Shown here piece by piece: positions 45,126 to 58,173 of a stretch of DNA of 64,000 bases. Location of the stretch: NCBI GenBank assembly GCA_022113835.1, contig JAILWY010000021.1:8804001-8868000 (forward strand), read 5' to 3'. The notes below the pieces were generated by a model. The model was not told the DNA's origin and did no database searches. It saw only the letters and a program-made list of their open reading frames with translations. Origin of the DNA: Atopsyche davidsoni. Taxonomy: Eukaryota > Arthropoda > Insecta > Trichoptera > Hydrobiosidae. A program made the translations under genes and the position numbers. The number at the start of each line of letters is the position of its first letter. The stretch's first letter is position 1.

Positions 45126-45658
45126 CTTGAGCCATTGCTGGCAATGCGCTTCTCAAATTGACCGCTTTATTACACTTTTTACGTTTTATTGTTGCGCTTT
45201 TATTTCTTTATAAAAAGCGGCATAAAAGTAAGCCGAATAATTCGAAATAAGGGAAACGTCCATATATTTAACGAGCGAGATTAATCCAATAAACATCACA
45301 AACGACAAACTAAAACCGAAAGGCACTTAAACATATCGGCGGGTCCGTCCATAAACTACATTTGAGCCTCACTACGACGCTCGCCTATCATAAAAATATA
45401 TTCAGTCGCGTAACATCCTGGGAAGGTTTCATTAGATTTTATCTTACTTCCCCGGCCACTTCCTCTGATCCCTATTGCTAAACAACCCCTTCCCGTCTCA
45501 CGGCTTTCTCTTCGGAGATGACAAAAATGAAGAGCGTCCGTAATTCGGACTCTCCTAAGACGACCCTCACGCGCCCCCGAGCCGTTAGTGAGGCTACACA
45601 GACCTTCCCCTACACGAGCAGTGTGTACAGGCAGCAGGTCGTGAAACACCCGGCCGTA
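45126..45658. promoter_or_regulatory. GC-richer island
   Basis: CpG-rich between 45330 and 45655. A 97-codon minus-strand frame (45356-45649) lacks recognised motifs. Possible non-coding conserved element. Confidence 0.3.
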
Positions 45659-45683
45659 ATCGTATATTCGATGAATATACGAT
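45659..45683. other. Perfect 11-bp inverted repeat
   Basis: ATCGTATATTC and GAATATACGAT pair perfectly around GAT, at the edge of a GC-rich island. Confidence 0.55.
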
Positions 45684-47015
45684 ATTATTGATTAATTTTT
45701 ATTATATACGTGACAATGCGACTATGGGGCTTCATTATTGATGAAGTAATAAACATTGACGTATTATATTATATACCACTAGCTAATTGAATTAATACCA
45801 TATATGTACAAAATATATATATACAATGTGTGAGTTCATTTTTCATATGTAGATAATTGGTAAATTTTAAATTTGCAGCAATAAATCAGCAAATATAATT
45901 TCATTTTTAATATGTCTACTAAACAATATTTATTCGTATAATTCATATCTCACTCTCAAATTGATTCACAAATACATTTGTATTTTTCATTTTAAAAGTC
46001 CGAAATATACAGAATTTTAATAAATTAAATACTTTAAATAGATTAAAATGAGATTCAGAGCTTAGCAATTGCTTTAATATGGGCATTGCCGAGTCGTTCA
46101 ATAAAAAGCGAAATAAAAACAAATCACCTCATTGGAAACCCTTATAAAGCTTCCAGATTCTAAGAAAAATAAATAAAGGGAAAAAAGCACGCGACAATTA
46201 AAAGGAAATATCGCCTTATACGCCATTAAATCTTGGTTGCTGTATAATTGTATTGTCACCACACAAAAGGTAAGGCTAGCATATTTAGATTTTATCGCAG
46301 AGGTGACTTCCGCGGCGCCTCCGATGGAAAGGGTTTCAGTCAGGCTTGCAAATACGCAGAACTGTACACGTGGGTGTTTCTACTCTCATACTGATTAAAA
46401 TAAAACTGTTTTCACTATGAGTTCTCAACAAAAGTATATAATTGTATAAACATATAAAAAATCTGTAATATGTCTTACAGGGTTCTTTCTATTCCGTACA
46501 GAAGATGGTTACTCTCTAATCTTATTCATAATTTTCAGGAACGACGGCTCGGATAAATAACTCAATCACGTATTCCCTGGCCACTTATTTTTTGCTGACT
46601 GGCAGCTAAATGCTTATTAAATCTATATATTTCAGACAATTAAGCACCTTCATACATGTCTATCATATATACGAGCTTAAATTAATTTTATTACTATGAT
46701 CTACTCAATTTAAGATTAAGTAAGCATTAGATCATAAAAGTGCATTATCAAGTGAGCAGTACATTGAATAAATTATAAAGTCAATGATAATTGACTGTCG
46801 GGTTGTTATTTATTTATTTGTTACTTAAAAGAATATTATACATTGAATCATGTGTTAACAATAAGATAAACAATTTCTAAATTTATAAGCACTGGAACTA
46901 TGAATATTTTATGCTGCTCTTGTGTATGTAGTTTGTGAAATGCGTAATATAATAGTACTAAAATTAACTTTTTATTATTTTCTAAAATTCAGGGTGTATT
47001 TCACACTATACTTAT
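45684..47015. other. AT-rich DNA
   Basis: Nothing recognised. Confidence 0.55.
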
Positions 47016-47160
47016 CCCTGCAGCCCAGCAAGTGGGGGTAATGACTGCCTCGAGTGGAGCTCTTCAGAGTGCACCGGCTTCTTCAGGAAGGCTTTCACGC
47101 GACACCGAGAATGGCGGTTGCTAAATGCTCACTGTTCATTACTACGGAAATTTGATGCAG
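47016..47160. promoter_or_regulatory. GC-richer patch
   Basis: CAAGTGGGGGTAATGAC, CTCGAGTGGAGCTC and GAATGGCGGTTGC stand out from AT-rich flanks. Composition only. Confidence 0.2.
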
Positions 47161-48830
47161 TTTTTCATAATTTTTCAAACCCTTTTTTTGAAGCCTACCT
47201 ACTTTTATAATATTTCTGAAAACAACTAAATGAATGTGGGTTTTTTTTAACCGTGTACTTATTTACTCTTGTGGGCTCTTTTTTAAGTATATTTGCAAAC
47301 ATAATGTAATTTCAATGTTTTTTTTTTATTTAACACTTAATTGATGGTTCAATTCCATGTATTTTTGCATTTTATTATTCTTACGAAACTATTTATTTTA
47401 AAGGTATAGATAGATTAACTAACTATTTGACTAAACAGCTGTCGATACATTTTTTTAGAATTCATGTTTATTTGAAGAACTGACAAATACACGGCGTTAT
47501 AAGATATATTATTTATTTAATTAATATAGTTTATCATTTCTCGCCGACATTATCGTTATCTATTAAAGACTTAAAGTTTCTTTTTAACACGGACCTTATA
47601 AACGTAATTGTGAACCTCGTGCAGGTTCCGTACATCACGTACAAGATTAATGAGCCATAAACCAAATACCTCTTATAGCCGAACTCTTCCTGAGCGCTAC
47701 TTCTCTTACTTACAAAACCATTACCTCACGAAAGAGATAAAAAATATCACCACGTTCTTCTTAACGGTATATGAAATATAAAATCTTATCCGTACAGGCG
47801 GTTCAAGTGTGCGCTATAAAGCGGTTTTTATTAAAAACTATGATGACCGTACGATCCATCAATCTGGGCCGCAAAGCTCTCCACTCTGCGGGAATGACTG
47901 GGAACTTTTCACATATTTCACTATATTATATATTTTAGTATGACGCTCTGGGAAAATAACCCTGGACACGTCCATGAGACATCAAAGTAGGTCATATACC
48001 GTCATATTTTATTCTATTACATTTTTATAGATTTTAAAATTTTGGAATAAATTTAATCTCTTCTTTAAAACTAGCTACTAATAATGTCTGCCTTTTCTTA
48101 GTTTCATTTATAAATGATGAAGATCAATATTTGATGGTTTTAATGTAAAATCCGTCAAATGATTTAACATGCGTTCATTTAAAAATGAATGCAATTTTTG
48201 TCACAGAAGCTTATTGAGTTTTTTTTTTGTAAACCTAACATTTTTTATAAATAACATGGGACATAAATAATAATTCAACAGAATTAGAAATCAGGACAAA
48301 GTTATTCATAAACACCTTCACAAATCACGATTTTATTAATTTTTTTTCTCTTATGAAATGCACTTTATTGCAAAAATGCACTTTATTGCTTTATTGTATT
48401 GATAAAAAAAATGGGACTCATTAATTTTCAGGTCGTAAAATTATTATATATTTTTATTTTCATTTTGATTTCCTTTTAAAAAATTTAGTATTACTAAGGA
48501 AGAGGATCAATGTGGTCTTATCAGTTTTAAATCTATACTTGTACCAATTGAATTGATAAAAAGATTAATGAATGTTTTGTCTCTAATATTGTTCATTATA
48601 CTGTGTTTTATATAAAATAAGTGCGCCTAGTTAAAGTGTTAACAAAGTACAAAAGAAAATATTTCTGTACTCATGATTTATCTCTTTAAGAATAATTTTT
48701 ATATATCACTTTCATAAAGTTAATTAAATCTACTGAACACAAAATATTTTTAAGTTTTGCGAAATTTTAATAAACTAGAACTTTTAACTAAATCTGCTTT
48801 CTGGAGACTTATTCAATTTCGGTAAAATTG
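47161..48830. other. AT-rich desert
   Basis: Nothing recognised. Confidence 0.55.
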
Positions 48831-49080
48831 CGAAGCTCAAATACTATTAATAAAGGAAAGAAATATCCGTCAAAGGGACAAAAAGCCGAAATTCCAAATC
48901 GGTCCTAAAGACGCTTAGCTTTTGTAGGAAAAGCTTCAGATCTTGTTTTTCACGCAAACGCTGGAAAGTTTGGAAACGAGCGCAGATTTTAGCCGCTGAG
49001 CTCGAGAACCACAAAAGGCTAGCAAGGCTTAAGAAATATCTTCCACAGTTCAGGATGGAAGGACCGTCCGTTTAAAAATA
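48831..49080. promoter_or_regulatory. GC-richer patch
   Basis: Mixed composition with ACGCTTAGCTTTTG and AGCCGCTGAGCTCGAG words. No coding frame recognised. Confidence 0.2.
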
Positions 49081-49845
49081 AGTTGTGTTCAAGCTGAATT
49101 TTCAATTATTAAAATAATATTAAAAAAACATTGTGTAGATTTAAAGTTGAGTAAACCTGTTGTACTTTTTGGCGTCCGTAAATAAATTAGTGCAAAAGTA
49201 AGTTATTCATGCAAACATTGTAAGCACAAAGAAATTTATTTTTTAGAACTATGAAAATAAACCTATAAAATATACTTCGAGACTTAAAAAGATTAAAAAA
49301 TTAAACGTGTTTTGTATGTATAATTTCTATTGCAGGTTGGTATATAATTAAAGTAACTTGGCAAAAGCAGGTAGTCTGATTTTTAATTACGTAACAAAAC
49401 AAAACTACTCCATAATTAGTCTATATTTATTTGAATTTTGTAATTACACTTCCAATAGCAGCTTTATAACATTTTTATGCTATATAGTTAAAGGAAATAC
49501 GTTTAAATAAAAAATAAAAAGGCTTTGCCTACAGGTGATTGTTTGAAGTATTATAGTAACGAGCGAACTTTTCATATATCAATAATGCATTTATTTAAAA
49601 AATGTTTTTTTATTTAAATTCAACGACTAGCGATTAATTTTAATTGTTTTATATTTAACTCTCTTAAAGTTAAGAGCTCAAAGTCACTGCACCCCATAGT
49701 ACCAAAAAGAGTGTCTTTTGATTCAGACGAATACAAAGTTTAAAAAGCGGCGGTAATTTATTTTTGCATGCCGCCAGTGTTTCGAAGGAAAATGTTGTAT
49801 TTTCTCTTTGAGATTGCGAAAATTACAAGTGGATTATTTTGTGTC
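49081..49845. other. AT-rich spacer
   Basis: Nothing recognised. Confidence 0.55.
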
Positions 49846-50115
49846 GTCTTCCTGATGTTTTAATGATGTCAGACGGAAGCCCGCGAGAGCTCCCAGAGGG
49901 CGTCCCGGGCAGCGCGGTCCTGTCTCCACCACTCTCAACTTTATTATTGTCGCGCGTTTTCGTAACTCGCAAATATCAGATTTAAAAGAGACTTGCTGCT
50001 TTGTGTCGTTTTGGGAATGCAACATCATTCATCAAAAGTTTTGCCCCCCCCCCCCCCCCCTCATACCCCCAACTCACCCCCGCCCGAGAGGGATGCCTCT
50101 GTTTGAGGGTGTTTT
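49846..50115. promoter_or_regulatory. GC-richer island with poly-C tract
   Basis: CGAGAGCTCCCAGAGGGCGT and GGGCAGCGCGGTCC are followed by the C17 tract. No domain recognised in the short frames. Confidence 0.25.
50044..50060 (+). repeat. Poly-C tract (17 C)
   Basis: An uninterrupted run of 17 C followed by further C-rich DNA. Unusual in this AT-rich window. Length is prone to sequencing error. Confidence 0.9.
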
Positions 50116-51340
50116 TGCCTGTAAAATGCAAAATATACCGTTGCGTTAATAAATGCTTCCCGAATTTCTTCTTAATTGTATTAAATTGTTTTTAAGTTAA
50201 TTATGATAATGAAATTTTGTATTGCTTCATAATGAATATCGAAAATAGCTGTTTCACTAATTATTTAATAAATTTATTTATACATAACAATAATGTTACA
50301 ATAAAATCAAATATCTCACAAAAACAGGATATAAAGAATGATAATCATTTGAGCTATCGGCTACAATAATTTAAATAAGTAAAATTCAGCATTGAGTTTG
50401 CTGATAGTTTCCGTTCCATTAAACTAATTGCTATAATATCTCTCTCGATAATTCCAAGATTTTAATCTACAAACATCCTTAGGTAATTCAATTACAATCC
50501 CCGAAGTCATTTCGTCAAGTGCTTTGCATACACATTATAAATTATTAGACCCTCTTCCAATTACAGGTTACCTGGCCCAAGCCATAACCTTTGCTTCCCA
50601 TAAACGCTCATTGTCAGTGCCTCGCAAACGTTGTTTCCCGTATAAGCGCACACTCAATACGATTGGTAATTGGAATTAAGGTGATTATTTCTCACAGCTA
50701 TTACCGTGTTAGGTATTAGTACCACAAGCAGATTTGCTGACTCAGTGATATTATTGTTGATCAATTCAGAATGTTTAAATATATTAACGTGAGTGTTTTA
50801 TTATTTTGACCCAAATACCAATCAATTTATTTAAACGTTGTTTTTAATATAATAGAGCTCAAATCGGAGAAAAACTTGAGAGCTTGAATTATTTACACCT
50901 CCAAAATTCCTTGTAAAAAATATTTTATATCATCACATGAAACATATCATAGCCATACAAGCTCTATAGAACTCAGATCCTTCTACACACATAAACATAT
51001 TTTATTACTTTTATGACATCATATACGTTATGATTGTAGTTCAAGAGCATATAAACATTCTCAAATGTTTTACCGCAAAGATTCGTATTTCTATAACAAT
51101 GCGATTACGTGAAGTCATGAAGTGAATCATAAAACTTAATTATTATAACAAACGCCTGTAAAACATGAGATTAGCAATTAAGTCTTAGCTATGTATTAGT
51201 TATATTTTTACAATGCTTTGTATCCATAAATCATGCAAAATAACTTATAGTAAAATCTTAGCGAATATTAATGTTATGTTATCTTAGAAAGTTGAATTTA
51301 AGCAACCCACTTAATTACACGGAGGTTGTATTTATTTCTA
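50116..51340. other. AT-rich DNA
   Basis: Slightly richer around 50500-50680. No gene recognised. Confidence 0.5.
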
Positions 51341-51680
51341 GAATAAAATTTGTATTAGGGTTGGAAAACATCTGCTCGTGTATAACGACCGCAAGACTCC
51401 CATCTGGCTTCTTTGTGAGCCCAGCCAACCTTCGGGGAGAGACATCCTTACATTTGACTGTCGCGATTAATTTAAGACCCCACATTCGAAAGACAACCAC
51501 CTTTTGAGATGCAAACGATTGTCTCCTGTCTCTGAAATAGAGTTGACTTGGTTTATGAGATTGTTATATGTGAATGGGGAAGCCGAGGTGATTTGTCTTT
51601 TTGGGCAGATATACAACATCAATGATATAAATCATTATACACGGAGCGAGTGTTTCATGCCAATGCTCGGTTTTATATAA
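51341..51680. promoter_or_regulatory. GC-richer island
   Basis: Balanced composition with open frames on both strands (51271-51507 plus, 51315-51500 minus) and no recognised domain. Likely non-coding. Confidence 0.25.
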
Positions 51681-53579
51681 TTATCATTACACTGTTTTTT
51701 TTTTTTATTAAGTTTGTCTCAGCCCGCTGTATCTAAACCACTTTTATTAATTATTATACATTTACTAAAATAATATACAAAACTTTTCACAGAACATTTT
51801 ACTGTAGAGCTGAAATGTTACAACCATTATTTTTTGTATAGTTTGTTTTCGATTTTACTTTACTCAATAATATCAGTTATAAGTCATTTCAACCATTTTT
51901 AATGTGTTACCGGGTTCTCAATAATTAGTGAATTTTGATGTTTATTGAAACTTTGTTTATTTAATTCAACTTATTGTATCAAACTTGTAAAATGTAGTCA
52001 TTCTATTATACAATGTAGTTCACGGAGCGCCTGTCCTCCCGACTCTGTTCTTTCATATTAATCAGTCTGAACTGCTCGCGACTTGCGGTGCAGATGAAAA
52101 GGGTCCTGTGTTGCAGGCTCCAGAGTTGTTGAACTCCTTGTATTTTAAACGAAAACCTACATAATAATTAAACTTTTAGACTTACAAAGAAAAATATCAT
52201 ACATTTTAAGCACCAACAAATACAATCCATACCGAAAAACAGTTCATGGCATTGGAAAATAAAACTTATTTTATATTAATGTCATATTTTTGTAAGTTGT
52301 TAAATAAATCGGCTATTTTCACTATTTCAATGTTTTCCTCTTTTTTAGAAATGATTGAAATTTATGTTAAATTTAAGCTCCAGGATTCCTGTTTGCAAAC
52401 TTGCAAATAATGCGAACCTCGATACTTTTAAAACTGAAGGATTGTTAAAATGTTGAATCGCTTGATTTTTCAATAGTGTTTATAAGCTTCTAAAAAATTA
52501 TCTACTTATTTTTAAATATTACAAATATAACAATTAAAATTGGACTTCCCTGGTATGGTTTTTTTGTAGACCAAATATTCTGAATTAATAAACAAATACT
52601 TACAAATTTTTACCTCCTTCAGGCACGCACTTTTCCAATGAAGCTCTCAACTCCTCTAGGTTAGAGTTTTAGTTTATTTATCCTGTAAATCTATATTAGC
52701 ATGTCTCCAGTACACGAATTAATAGTTGTTGTTACAACATTTATTTGTTGTCTTTGTATAGTATTTAAAAAAATGTTTTTTTAAAGTTAATTCTTCTAAG
52801 TTTCTTTGAATTTGTAGAACAATTTGAATTTTAATATTCTTTTTAAAGTAAATGTTTACTCCGATCCTGGAATGCGTCTCCCCTTCAGTTTAATCCAAGC
52901 CTTCTACCGCAAATCTACCCTAAGTGCATTAGGGCCCCTATTTCTTTCATAGAACGAGATTGTCATATTGAATACAGGTCTCATTTTAAAGCGCCTTTCT
53001 CCTTCTTACTACAGATTTAAAATTGAATTTTCTGATTTAATCATCTCATCTAGTTTTTTTTCCAGAATATATTAAAGCCACCGAAAATTCTAAACTGAAA
53101 TTTTACGATTTTATATTAAGATATACATTTAGCATTTTACCTTTGAGTAGAATACTAAATGTATCATATATGAATGCGAACAAAATATTTTCCTTGATAA
53201 ATATCAAAAGCTCTAAATCAAATTCCTATAGCCCGAAGAAACAAAGGATTTTCGCAATCAGCGTGTTTATTCATTTTGTTTCCAGCTTTCCTCCTGTAGT
53301 TCCAAATATCCCCAGGCTAAAAACATTCACTCCACGTATTGCAGAAGTATCAGGTTTCTATATTTTATGCTATTTGTTCTTATTACCTAATTGTATGACA
53401 AAATCTAATTTTCCCGACGCGTAATTTCATACGATTTGACATTCGTATCTTATTGCCTATACTTTTTATTTACGAATAGAATTTTAAACACAAATATTTT
53501 TTTCTAAAAATACTTAATACCTTATCATGTCTGTAGGTAATACATTCACTAACTAATCAACCAGAGATGCATTGGATCT
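51681..53579. other. AT-rich DNA with one GC-richer patch at 52015-52140
   Basis: The patch holds CACGGAGCGCCTGTCC and ATATTAATCAGTC. The 93-codon frame at 53143-53424 has no recognised motif. No gene called. Confidence 0.5.
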
Positions 53580-53582
53580 TTT

Positions 53583-53650
53583 TATAAATGGGGTGCAACC
53601 TTACTCCCACTACTGCGGCCTGGTGCACTTGCCAATTGAACTACAGAGCC
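53583..53650 (-). mobile_element. Possible tRNA-derived SINE head
   Basis: Minus-strand reading begins GGCTCTGTAGTTCAATTGGC, an excellent A box. GGTTGCACCCC stands where a B box should be about 35 bases later (53600-53590). Further B-box-like words on the same strand lie at 53730-53718 (GGGTTCAAATCT) and near 53775 (GTTCGATTC). This suggests tRNA-derived retroposons in series. No poly-A tail was identified. Confidence 0.35.
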
Positions 53651-53794
53651 CACTGTAACTTGATTAGCAATTAGAACTGTTTGTAAACACAAAGCTACCT
53701 TGCTGCCTTAGAGTGCAGATTTGAACCCCATTTGTGCTTAAAGCATACAGGATTTTTTCCGCCCATTTTACGAATCGAACACCTGAAAACATAC

Positions 53795-55315
53795 TATACA
53801 CACCAGTATAAATAAAATATATAGATTTATAAATAATTTAAAATAAATACGCAGAAAACATATTTATTACACGTGGTGATCTAAAGGTACGAGTCATAAA
53901 TCTATTTTCACCACTGAGTATAAATAAAGCTTTAAATTATTAAAAAATTCAAAGCTCTCGTTGAAGCACAAAGAAATATTTCCCTTTTTTAAAAAGTTTA
54001 GAAATGTTCATTTGTCAAAAGAAGAACAAAGAAAAGTTATAATATCCGCACCAAAATTCAAAATATCCACTTCTTTTAATTACTATGTTTTTCTTTCTTG
54101 ACTTATTCGCCTTGCTAAAAACAGTTTTTTATGTTCCGGAAATTTAATGTAATTATGTGAAAATTCATAAATCAGATTATGAGGAAAGAAGGGAACTCTG
54201 ATATTAAGTTATCCCTCATTTTCCCTCGTTTTTGCAGTCTGTCTCGGTCGTTATGAAGTTTTGTTGGTTACAAGGAATCCTGCCTTTGCTGAATGGTTTT
54301 TTTTTATATTTTTAATATTTGACATTGTTAGATTTGAATCTGCTTCAAAAAAATAAGGGTTGTCTTATTATGAACTCAGTTATTTTTTATCGTTACTTCT
54401 ATCTTAAAATATAATAAGAAATTCCAGGCCGATGATATTTTGCTTGTAGCAATTTAAAATACTAGCATATATATATTTTTTTAATTTGAATGAAACAGTT
54501 ATTTATAAACATCACACTTGAAATCAAATTGAAATTAATATCGCATTGTAAAACAAAGGTCAACAAAAATAAATAAATTTGTAAAGTTTTTGAAGTATAA
54601 AAATATATAAATTTATTAAAAAAAAAAACATTATCAATCATCATACACATTTAGTATATATTTTTAATTGCCTCCCCTGCCACGTCGTAGGGTAAAGGGA
54701 TTTTGTTGTTTTGCTATTTGTTTGCCAGCCTGCAAAAAGCCTCCCTTATTTGATGTTCTCTTTATGGATAAAATACAAAAGACAGAACACCATGGATTCC
54801 ACAATTAATATGACATCAACGACAGGCTGCGGTCACCGATACATCCTCCCCCAAACTTTTGTCATTCCTGGTTCTTGAAATTTGGAAATGTAATTTTAGT
54901 GATCGCAATCAAACTGCTTTGTATGTCATATTTGCATTATTTTATTTCTCGTTCGGTTTGTCAACATCCATCTTTATCTATATTTGAATTGTATGTTACA
55001 ATTTTTTTTTTACGTAATTGATATGAGGCTAAAGGAAAAACACTGTTAACATTCTACAATTCCTGTTGTGCTTCTACGGGTAAATCAAAAATTGTTTTGA
55101 ATTCTACAAAAAAAAATTATAAATTAATCTATCTAGTGTTTGTATTTTGTATATCTGCTTAATGTTTTCTTCAGGAACTTTTTATATATTTTTAAACATC
55201 CGAGAGCAGCTCAAACAACTCAACACCCATAAAACGAAATCATCTAAAAACAACCATTCTCAAAAACAGATAAGCATTCAATGTTTACGTTTTGTTATCG
55301 AAAATAACAAATAAA
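53795..55315. other. AT-rich DNA
   Basis: Nothing recognised. Confidence 0.55.
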
Positions 55316-55610
55316 TATATTTTGACACCACTTCGCGCCTTAGTGGGGTTTTTTTGCCGGTTATGGGTCTCGGGATCGAATCCGGAAACCTCTCTTTACA
55401 ATTGCTTTTCCAGGAATTTTTCTTTTGAATGGATGCTTTGTCCAGAACGCTCCGTGCGTAAGCCTTTCGATCCCTTAAAATCACATCCCCCATCTTGACA
55501 GGTGCGCCGTGTATCGCCCCGCCCGCTATCTGATTCCCATTTTTCACGGAGTATTTCGTCGCCGCGCTCTCTCTCTCCTCTTTGCCGGAAACTATTTGCT
55601 AGCTAACCAT
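55316..55610. promoter_or_regulatory. GC-richer island
   Basis: It includes GGGATCGAATCCGG, CACATCCCCCATCTTGACAG and CCGCCCGCTATCTG. Frames on both strands are open without a recognised domain. Confidence 0.25.
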
Positions 55611-55847
55611 TATTCCCTCCTAAAATATATGCGATAACAAAAGCCAATACTGTGTGAGCGCGCTCTTATCTTTTATTTGTTTGTTTTATTTTGTTGCTGC
55701 CTTTACAATGCCGGCGTTTTACTCGTGCCCAATAAAAGGCAATGATTTTTTAAACACACAGTGTCTCTGAAATTCAGCGGTTTCGTCTGCAAAAGAGAGA
55801 CTCGGTATCGTTACTTTTAAATTGAAAAAAATGTGTAAATTTTTATT

Positions 55848-56245
55848 ATTAGCATCACTGAAAAGTACTACGCCCAGTTATTTGACCGTTTCAATGCCAA
55901 ACTGAAGAAAGAACGCCCCGGAATGGCCTTAAAAAAAGTGGTCTTTCACCAAGACAACGCACCGGCGCACAAGTCGGCCGTTGCAATGGCAAAATTACGC
56001 AATTTTGGCTACAAATTGGTCGACCACCCACCATATTTGCCAGATTTGGCTGCCGGTGACATTTTCCTGTTCCTAAACCTGATGAAATGGCTCGGAGGAC
56101 GCCGCTTCGCCACAAATGATGAAGTCATGACCGAAACTTCGCACTATTTCGAGGACCTCGACAAATTCTACTATTCAGAAGGGAAAAAAAATGGAACATC
56201 GTCTTGAAAAGTGTATCGCCCTAAAAGGGACCTATGTTGAAAAAT
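55848..56245 (+). pseudogene. Mariner transposase C-terminal half
   Basis: The frame begins SITEKYYAQLFDRFNAKLKK. FHQDNAPAHKS holds the second catalytic Asp, and YLPDLAAGDIFLF holds the third, with PS changed to AG in PDLAPSD. RRFATNDEVMTETSHYFEDL and KFYYSEGKK follow. An expanded A-run at about 56186-56192 shifts the frame. The tail then continues in another frame as MEHRLEKCIALKGTYVEK up to TAA. The N-terminal DNA-binding domain and first Asp are absent. Confidence 0.88.
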
Positions 56246-56312
56246 AAATGTTCAAAATTTTCAAAATGCTGCGTTTTCTTCTTTAGGCCGGAAATACATC
56301 GAACGACCCTCG
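55848..56312 (+). mobile_element. Mariner, 5'-truncated copy with 3' end
   Basis: The plus strand carries the C-terminal half of a transposase, then about 95 bp to a terminal CGAACGACCCTCG flanked by TA (56313-56314). That end (ACGAGGGTCGTTCG on the complement) is related to the TIR of the 8648 element. The 5' half is missing. Confidence 0.85.
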
Positions 56313-56357
56313 TAGTTCCTACGAGATAAAAATAGAATATTTTAATATTACATTGTA

Positions 56358-56504
56358 CAGATTTCGGCAGGGAAATATGGATGATTTGAACCAACTTTAA
56401 TTTTATTTTTCAATGTGCAACTTGGATGTTGCCATTACAAAAATCAACCGGAATTTAAAAAAAACTATTATTTCAAATCATCCATACCTCCCTGCCGAAT
56501 TCTG
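56358..56504. mobile_element. 147-bp MITE with about 33-bp TIRs and TA target duplication
   Basis: The left end reads CAGATTTCGGCAGGGAAATA and the right end, reverse complemented, reads CAGAATTCGGCAGGGAGGTA. Both continue TGGATGATTTGAA. TA flanks both sides (56356-56357, 56505-56506), as for Tc1/mariner-type elements. It lies 45 bp from the mariner fragment. There is no coding capacity. Confidence 0.85.
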
Positions 56505-56689
56505 TATTATCAACAAAGTGATATCTCAAACAGTGAATACTTTACGAAAGACCACTTTTTGAATCTCTTTAACCGTTTGTAAATTGATTATTCATATTAT
56601 ATACACTCAAAATGCAATAAACTGTTAAATTTGAATACAATCAAGTATAGTTTAAATATCATTGCTCTGTAACGATGCATGTTATTAAA

Positions 56690-56880
56690 ATTCACGGAGA
56701 GCCCGGGCCGTAAATTCATTTACTGCATAGATACGTTTCAAACACAAGCCATTAATACTCACCACACAACAGCGGCTGTGTACCTAAGGACAATTACACC
56801 AGGCGAGAGCTGCAGTAGGATTGTATTTCATATCTGGTGCATTGGCGAACCATCTCGCATTCCTGCCCTAACTTATTGAA
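56690..56880. promoter_or_regulatory. GC-richer patch
   Basis: It includes AGAGCCCGGGCCG and CAGGCGAGAGCTGCAG. A 66-codon frame has no recognised domain. Confidence 0.2.
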
Positions 56881-57780
56881 TACCAGATAGTGCAGTGATC
56901 CTTAAGCTTGCCGCTAAGTTTTCTGAAAACCCCATACTAAAATCACAAAATGTTATTTCATAATAATAACCTTAATAACCTTCCATAAATTGTATAAAAC
57001 TAACTATCTAGAGAGAGTTTGCCCAAATGGATAAAAACTTGAGATGAAACGATATTATGTAATATATACGAAATTATTATATTCGAAGAAAGAGTTCAAA
57101 TGATTTGTAAACCTACGTAGAAAGCTAAAGGTTAAGAGATACAATGGCTTGAAATAATCATAAGCAATCACGACAGTGTAGGCAAGGCAATTTGAAAGTT
57201 AGAAAAGTTTCACAATCTGAATTAATTAAAAAATTAAACATTTACATTTCAATATAAATGTCATAAAAACGGTAAAATTTTTCGATTGTTACTTGACAAG
57301 TTCTGTGCGGAATTGAATTATTAGTTTTTTAAATTATACAGCGTGGGTGCTTCGGCATAATATAATAAATTACGAAACATAGTTTCGAGCGAGAAAAATT
57401 ATGTAAAATATGTAGCAACTTGAACCGATATTTTATATTTATCAAATTATTGTAAGTTATTCAAGTTGATTTAAACAAGTTCATTGCTAATAGAAATTAT
57501 TTAAATTTAAATACTTATAATTTTTCCCAGAATGCGTTTAAAAATTATCTCCAGTATCAAGACCACACGTAAAATAAGATTAAAAGTTGTAGACGAGATG
57601 TTGTTTTGCTGATGTTACATTATATATTATTTTTTTCAATCACGTCCACGCGTTCTTTCTTTTACTGCAAAACCTATATTGCTCGTGATAAATTAAATAC
57701 AGATAACTAATACTATATAATAAAAAAAATATGTAATCAATGTAATATGGTATGACATAATGTCATGTCTATTTTTTGGA
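56881..57780. other. AT-rich spacer
   Basis: Nothing recognised. Confidence 0.55.
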
Positions 57781-57905
57781 TTGAACGTCAATCAGATGCG
57801 TATTTATTACCCATTACGGGTTTATTATATTATTACTAATATGATTAGGCTCATTAGTTCACACTTAGAAGATGATTAAAAAAATCCTCAGAAAAATATC
57901 ATCGT

Positions 57906-57977
57906 GATTTGTGTGGGATTTGAACCCACATCCCCAGACCTACATGGCCGGTGTACTGACCCTTGTACTAACGAATC
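57906..57977 (-). ncRNA. tRNA-like module B (72 nt)
   Basis: Acceptor GATTCGT/ACAAATC, D stem GTAC/GTAC, loop CATGTAG in the anticodon arm, and a perfect T arm GTGGG-TTCAAAT-CCCAC. Position 33 is A. The length is identical to copy A. The A and B boxes are well kept. Confidence 0.7.
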
Positions 57978-58101
57978 ATATCCATTAATCCAGAATTTTT
58001 AACAATCATACTCTACATATGATTATTATTGACAAATATTGGTTGGCCTGGGCACATTGGTTCATATGTAGAGTATGATTGTTAAAAATTCTCGATTGAT
58101 G

Positions 58102-58173
58102 GATGTGATAGTACAAGGGTCAGTACACCGGCCATGTAAGCCTAAGGATGTGGGTTCAGATACCACACAAATC
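58102..58173 (+). ncRNA. tRNA-like module C (72 nt)
   Basis: It has GTACAAGGGTCAGTAC, anticodon loop CATGTAA between GGC and GCC, and a T arm with one mismatch (GTGGG-TTCAGAT-ACCAC). The acceptor is more decayed than in copy B, its inverted partner. Confidence 0.65.
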
